Below are positions 32,395 to 37,112 of a DNA stretch of 37,112 nt, piece after piece. Below the pieces are notes generated by a model. That model had not been told where the DNA came from and ran no database searches. It saw nothing but the letters and a program-made list of their open reading frames with translations. The stretch is taken from contig MCFG01000527.1 in assembly GCA_002104895.1 (NCBI GenBank), positions 1 through 37,112 of the forward strand. The letters are read 5' to 3'. Origin of the DNA: Anaeromyces robustus. Taxonomy: Eukaryota; Neocallimastigomycota; Neocallimastigomycetes; Neocallimastigales; Neocallimastigaceae. The translations under genes were made by a program, and so were the position numbers. How positions within the stretch are numbered: position 1 is the stretch's first letter; the number at the start of each line of letters is the position of its first letter.

Positions 32395-32800
32395 TGTCGT
32401 GAATATTAATGGATTTAAAATTGAAATTCACTAATAATAGATCAATTGAAATAAAAAATTTCATTATTGATAAAATCACTTAAAGAAATAAATCGAATTT
32501 TCATTATTATTATTATAAGAATAAATAATACTAGGAAATATATTAGAAAAAAAAAAAAAAAGAAATAAAAGGGTTTGGACTATTTCAATAATTTTTATTA
32601 ATATTAAATTTAACCCTTAAGAAATAAATTAAAAAATTAAAAAATAAAGAAAAAATTATGATATTTCTATGAATAATGAAGATATTCCCATACTTCATTC
32701 TGATTTTTAAATTTTTCTGAATAGTTCTGCTTAAGATCCACAATATATCTAATTCTCATCCAATTAAGGTAATCATTTCAAGAGATGTTATCCAAAAAAA
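32395..32800 (+). mobile_element. family A LTR fragment (A8), 65 bp upstream of iMet copy 5
   Basis: It begins TGTCGTGAATATTAATGG, keeps AGGGTTTGGACTATTT and the TTTAACCCTTAA segment, and has a strongly diverged core (about 32650-32795, with ATAGTTCTGCTTAAGATCCA). Beyond the core it is not recognisable. Same divergent orientation as the other tRNA-linked copies. Confidence 0.55.
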
Positions 32801-33180
32801 AGAGAAATTATTATAAATAATAATAAAAATTGAATAACTTATTTAAATTACAAAATAGAATATTAATGGATTAATTGAAATTATTTTTTTATTTAGAAAT
32901 CAAATTATTAAAAAATAAAAAAATATAATAACTTAAAACATATATTTAAAAATTTTAGACTAACAAATGAATTATTAATTAAAATAATCAAATTCTTCGT
33001 GACTAGGTTTTAAATGTTGTTTATTTATACGAATCTTTTTTGTGAATATGTAGGAGTTACATGAGAAATAGTAAAAAAATTACATGAGTTATATGATAAT
33101 ATAAAGAAAAGTTAATGCACCGAAATGCAAAAATATAATAAATATATAAAAATTTCATACATTAAATTAAGGTTTTTAAA
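32801..33180. other. AT-rich spacer, nothing recognised
   Basis: No gene, tRNA or repeat boundary is supported. A slightly richer patch near 33040-33090 holds GGAGTTACATGAGAAATAG and a second ATTACATGAG. Confidence 0.3.
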
Positions 33181-33189
33181 CTTTCGTAC

Positions 33190-33415
33190 AACCTTACGTA
33201 ATGTATTACGTTTCTACTCTCTCTATACTATAGTATATATATATATCTAAAAGTTTTTCGAAAATAGTCTAAGTTAATTACGTGATCGGCTCTACAAAAT
33301 GTAATACTACACGTAATTTAATATATATAATGTACTACTTTTCCCATAAATGGAAACTCTCTTCCGAAAAAGGAATCTCTATATATGAAAATCGTATTAG
33401 TAGACGTAATACTTA
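33190..33415. repeat. cluster of palindromes around ACGTAAT
   Basis: The hexamer TTACGT/ACGTAA occurs about six times in 225 bp. Inverted repeats include ACGTAAT-GT-ATTACGT (33196-33211), the 14-bp palindrome TATACTATAGTATA (33224-33237) and AATTACGTG/CACGTAATT (33276-33284 with 33310-33318, 9 bp perfect). The patch is less AT-rich than its surroundings. No ORF. Function unknown: a protein-binding array or the remains of a small element are both possible. Confidence 0.45.
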
Positions 33416-33499
33416 TATATATATATTACATACTAACATTAAAACATTATATATATAGTAAAAAATTTCATAAATTAATAAAGATATAAGTATCTAATA

Positions 33500-34390
33500 A
33501 AGTTATTCTAATAATAAAGTATAAAATTATCTAAGTAGTACAATAAAATTTTTTAATCTAATAGTATATAAAGTATTTAAATTTTTTATCATTTAAATAC
33601 ATATTGAGAATTAAACTATCTACAGTATATTAAATAACATCTTGAAAATTATTCTATATAGTAAGTATTCAAATTTTTTGCATCTGAATACATCTCGAGA
33701 AAATAAAGATGTACATAATAAATCTTTAATTTATAGTTATTTACTTATTTATTTTTATTTTCTTATTTTTATTTTTATTTTTTTATTTTTATTTTTATTT
33801 TATTATAAAAGTATACTAATTCTATATTTATTTTTGAGGTAATATAAAAAAAATTATTTTTATTAAATTAAATAAAATGGAAAAACTAAATATGTTAAAA
33901 TATAAAATGAAAAAAAAAACTAAATATATATTAAAAAAAAAGAAATATTTTACCAATTTAATGCTAAAAAAAATTTTTTTTTATGATGATTATGATAAGA
34001 AAAAAAAAAGGGTGATATTTTTTTTGTATAATATACAATATATAATATATATTCATTAATAATTAAATATATATGTATATAACTTTCCGAATAAACGATA
34101 TAAATAATAAAAGTTAAAGTGAAAAATGAATTATTTTATGGAGCTATTCTATTGAATGTTTATATTATTATATTTAATTTGTATATATATAATATTTTTT
34201 ATATATATTTCATTAGTCCAAACTTTTTTTTAAATGTAAATTGCAAATTTATCTACATTTATTTATTTATTTATTTATTATAATAATATTATATAATAAA
34301 TATTCCATATTAAATCATAAATAATAAATTATGTTGTTAACAACATTTCTGTTAGGATACAAACTTTAATTACTAATAATTAATAATATA
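33500..34390. other. AT-rich spacer; small reading frames not supported
   Basis: Two 60-66 codon frames here are made of homopolymer-derived Lys, Phe, Ile and Leu runs and show no family resemblance. No other feature is seen. Confidence 0.4.
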
Positions 34391-34399
34391 TTATTAATA

Positions 34400-34860
34400 T
34401 AATAGTTCTTATTAATATTTTACAATAAATTTTATTAATACTTTATAATAAGTTTTATAAACAATAAATAATAAATTTATTTATAATATTAATATTAATA
34501 AAGAAATTGAAAATATTATGAAATATTAATAAATTTATTTAAAATAAAAATATTAAATTTATTATAAAATATTGATAAGCTATTTTAAAGTTAATTGCAA
34601 TATAATAGAAAAATATATTGATAAAATAGTAATTTATATAGAAAATTATTATTTGAATATTTATTATAAAAATTTATTATAAATTATTGATAAAAATGGA
34701 ATATTAATAAAAATATTGTACTTATCTAATTTTATTATATGATATTAATAAAATGTTGATTTTATAAGAATAATTTTTTGTAAAGATATTAATAAAATTA
34801 TTATTTTTAAGAGTATTAATAAACATTAAAAAGAAATTTAATATTAATTTATAAAAAAAA
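34400..34860 (+). repeat. family B relic (B9) next to LTR A3
   Basis: Diverged B units (TTATTAATATTTTACAATAAAT, TTTATTATAAAATATTGATAA) run up to AATATTAATTTATAAA plus an A run, where LTR A3 starts. The B/A junction is at about the same B position as at A1 (8247). Confidence 0.45.
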
Positions 34861-34865
34861 AAAAA

Positions 34866-36203
34866 TGTTAAATGAGGGTAGTTTTGGTTTAATAATGGTC
34901 AGGTCAAGATGTTTAATTAATAACAAAATAACTAATTAAACAAATATATAATTAATAGGCAAATTTATTTATTAATACACAATAAATTAATTAATTAAAA
35001 GAACACTTTTTTAAAATAATTAAGTTTTATAATAATATTTTTTATTAATAATTAATTAAGAAAAGTTTAAATAATAATTAGATTATTAAGTCATTAATTC
35101 TAAGTTATTTAGTTAATAATCTTACAAAGATTAAAAGGAATTGTAATTTCAATCCTTATTTATACTTTTTCTAAATCTAATAATTATTAATACATTTAAT
35201 TATTATAATCTATTGATAATATATTTATACATGTATAATTTTAAATAAAATATATGAATAAAATAATATTGATAAAAATCTAACTATATAAAACTAATAT
35301 AAAACTATATAAACTATTAATAAATTTAATGATAAGAATTTATAATCTAAGATTTAGATTTATAACTATTCTAATTATTTAACTAGTTAACTATTTAATT
35401 ATTTTAATTGTTTAGTATACTATTTAATTATTTATCTATATATTAATTATTTTTATCTTTGGATTTTTATAATCTTTTCTGTATAATTAATTCTAGATAA
35501 AATGGGATATTTTTAATTATTTAAGATCTTAAGTAAATTTTAAATCTTTTTGAGATTTTTAGAATTCTAAGAATTTCTGTAAATTAATATAATAATCAAC
35601 TATTCTAATTTTTATAAAAATAATTAACAATTATTATAATATATTATATAAATTATTATTATTATTCTAATTAATATTTTATAAATTATTTGAAGGCGTT
35701 TTCTGTATATCTGAATGATTATTATTATTATAAATTATAATATAATTATTGAAATAAAAAGATTTTATCTATATAAAATATTATAATTATTTATTTATGG
35801 ATCCTTGTAAATATTTAATTATATTTTTATATTGTATAAACCTTTAAAGTCCAATATCTCGCCAACCAGTGGTCCAAATGGGCTGAAATTCAGATATGTT
35901 GTAGCTCTTGAGCAGAGCTTCTCAATGAGCATAAAATCAAAGCGAAGCGGCGGAAATCTTCAATATTTGCCAAGTTATCGTTATTTTTCTTCTGATTATT
36001 TTTATTAATATCTTAAGGGTTAAATTAAGTTGATTAATATTTATTTAATTTGTCCAAACCCTTTACAATATCAATTTAAATACTTTTTAATATTTGTTTA
36101 TTTTATTGAAAATCGAATTTTAAGTGATTTAGTCAATAACGAAATTTAAATGTAATTGATCTATTAGTGAATTTCAATTTTAAATCCACTAATATTCGCG
36201 ACA
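34866..36203 (-). mobile_element. family A LTR (A3, 1338 bp), possibly a 3' LTR
   Basis: Left end TGTTAAATGAGGG, right end ATTCGCGACA. It is nearly identical to A2 over its whole length, differing by small indels and substitutions. TATA box on the minus strand at 35157-35164; core at about 35848-35995; tip inverted repeat ATTAGTG/CACTAAT at 36163-36169 and 36187-36193. On the minus strand the LTR start TGTCGCG is preceded by TTTGGGGGAGCGA, a polypurine-like tract, so this copy may be the 3' LTR of an otherwise deleted Ty3/gypsy element. Confidence 0.7.
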
Positions 36204-36250
36204 TCGCTCCCCCAAAGAAAATCGAATTCCAGGCGATTGTCAATAACCAA
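36204..36250 (-). other. polypurine-like tract and short internal remnant of family A element
   Basis: On the minus strand the sequence runs GACAATCGCCTGGAATTCG, then a T-rich bit, then GGGGGAGCGA directly against the LTR start. This is the expected arrangement of internal 3' end, polypurine tract and 3' LTR. Only about 50 bp is distinctive before the sequence turns AT-rich, and no integrase is encoded. Confidence 0.45.
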
Positions 36251-36459
36251 ATAATATGAATTAAAGTTTGGAATTAATAATTTTAAATAATTTATAGTTG
36301 AAAATAATATATATGAATATATTATAAGTTGAATAATAAATATATAATATAAAATAGTTGATATTAAATTTTTAAAGATTTTTAATTGAATGATATATTT
36401 TGAATATATTGCAATATATGGAAATTTAAATTGAAAAAAAAAAAATTTTTAAAATTTAT

Positions 36460-36503
<44 letters not shown>

Positions 36504-37112
36504 AATTAATAAAAATTTTTTTTTTTTTTTGAAAAATTATTAAAAAAAAAAAATTTTTTATTTTTGAATAATAAAATTGATATCAATAATAGTGAATATT
36601 TTGTAATAAAATTGAATATTTTTAATAATTAATAGTCCATTTTAATATTAATTTTGATAATAATTGAGTGTGTATATTGTATATTTTGATTTTTAGTGTA
36701 AAATTGTAATTTTTGAAATAAAGATGTAAAACGATCGCATGTTAAATTTTATTAAAATTGAAGTGTTTTTTAATTTTTATTGATTATTTAATTTATATGA
36801 AAAATTTGAAAAAATTTTTTGAAATTGAAATTTCAATTTGTTATGAATTTTGTTGAAATTTCAAAATGAATTGTTGAGATGAGTCTATGGTGTGTTAATA
36901 ATTATTGTTGATATTTGTTTTTTGAATTATATTATTGATTTTTTATATATTGGTGTAAATTAAATTGAAATTAATGTTTGCGAATGTTTTTATTGAAATT
37001 GATTAATAATTCTTGGTAACGTGGGTCGTTTTCAATAACTGTTGCAGGCACCCAGTGCCAGGTTAGTCTATGTTTATATCTTATTTTGTATTCATATCGT
37101 TTTTCTTTATAG
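36251..37112 (+). other. G-skewed AT region with splice-like signals at the right edge
   Basis: The plus strand is T/G-rich, unlike the rest of the window, with a T34 run at 36462-36495. Near the end, CTGTTGCAG, then the 14-nt GCACCCAGTGCCAG, then GTTAGTCTATG look like acceptor, tiny exon and donor. The final TTTTTCTTTATAG looks like another acceptor. This may be the intron-containing 5' untranslated region of a gene starting beyond the window. No ORF supports it inside. Confidence 0.3.

Noticed and set aside
33642-34059. Two small plus-strand frames (66 and 60 codons)
   Set aside because: Composition is homopolymer-driven (Lys, Phe, Ile, Leu runs), with no motif, splice support or neighbour context.

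Overview
This is a very AT-rich eukaryotic window (well above 80% A+T by eye, long homopolymer and ATT tracts). A spliced M13-family metalloprotease gene, a Ty3/gypsy-type Gag-protease ORF and eukaryotic tRNA genes fit an early-diverging fungus. The best match is an anaerobic gut fungus (Neocallimastigomycota); this is inferred from composition and gene style. A dictyostelid-like genome is a weaker alternative.

Layout. (1) 1-3047: the 3' part of a Ty3/gypsy-like element, with Gag-protease (198-1532), a frameshifted Asn/Ser-rich continuation, no reverse transcriptase or integrase, a polypurine tract and a 715-bp LTR. (2) 3.3-20.5 kb: a tRNA/retroelement district with two initiator-Met, four Asn and two Gly tRNA genes. 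They are embedded in LTR family A (1.0-1.34 kb), LTR family C (593 bp) and a B/D repeat system. Two B-D-B units face each other and end in tRNA-Gly genes, forming an inverted structure of about 4.6 kb. (3) 22.4-25.3 kb: one secreted M13 zinc metalloprotease gene on the minus strand, four exons and three introns, about 785 aa; only its last exon is a long ORF. (4) 25.3-29.1 kb: low-complexity AT sequence with no supported gene. (5) 29.1-32.8 kb: three more initiator tRNA-Met genes with B and A elements. (6) 33.2-33.5 kb: a cluster of palindromes around ACGTAAT. (7) 34.4-36.2 kb: a B relic and a nearly full-length family A LTR with a polypurine-like tract beside it. The right edge is G-skewed and carries splice-like signals.

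How it fits together. The main signal is position-specific integration next to Pol III genes. B ends 17-20 bp upstream of mature tRNA starts at Gly, Asn and iMet genes. LTR families A and C begin or end 64-70 bp upstream of Asn and iMet genes. One iMet gene (30494-30564) keeps the uninterrupted flank, an empty site for the 64-bp position. Several insertions carry intact 5-bp target duplications (TTTAA, TCAAA, AAAGT). The identical iMet copies suggest that tRNA genes and their insertions were also amplified together. All repeat boundaries were read by eye and need alignment.
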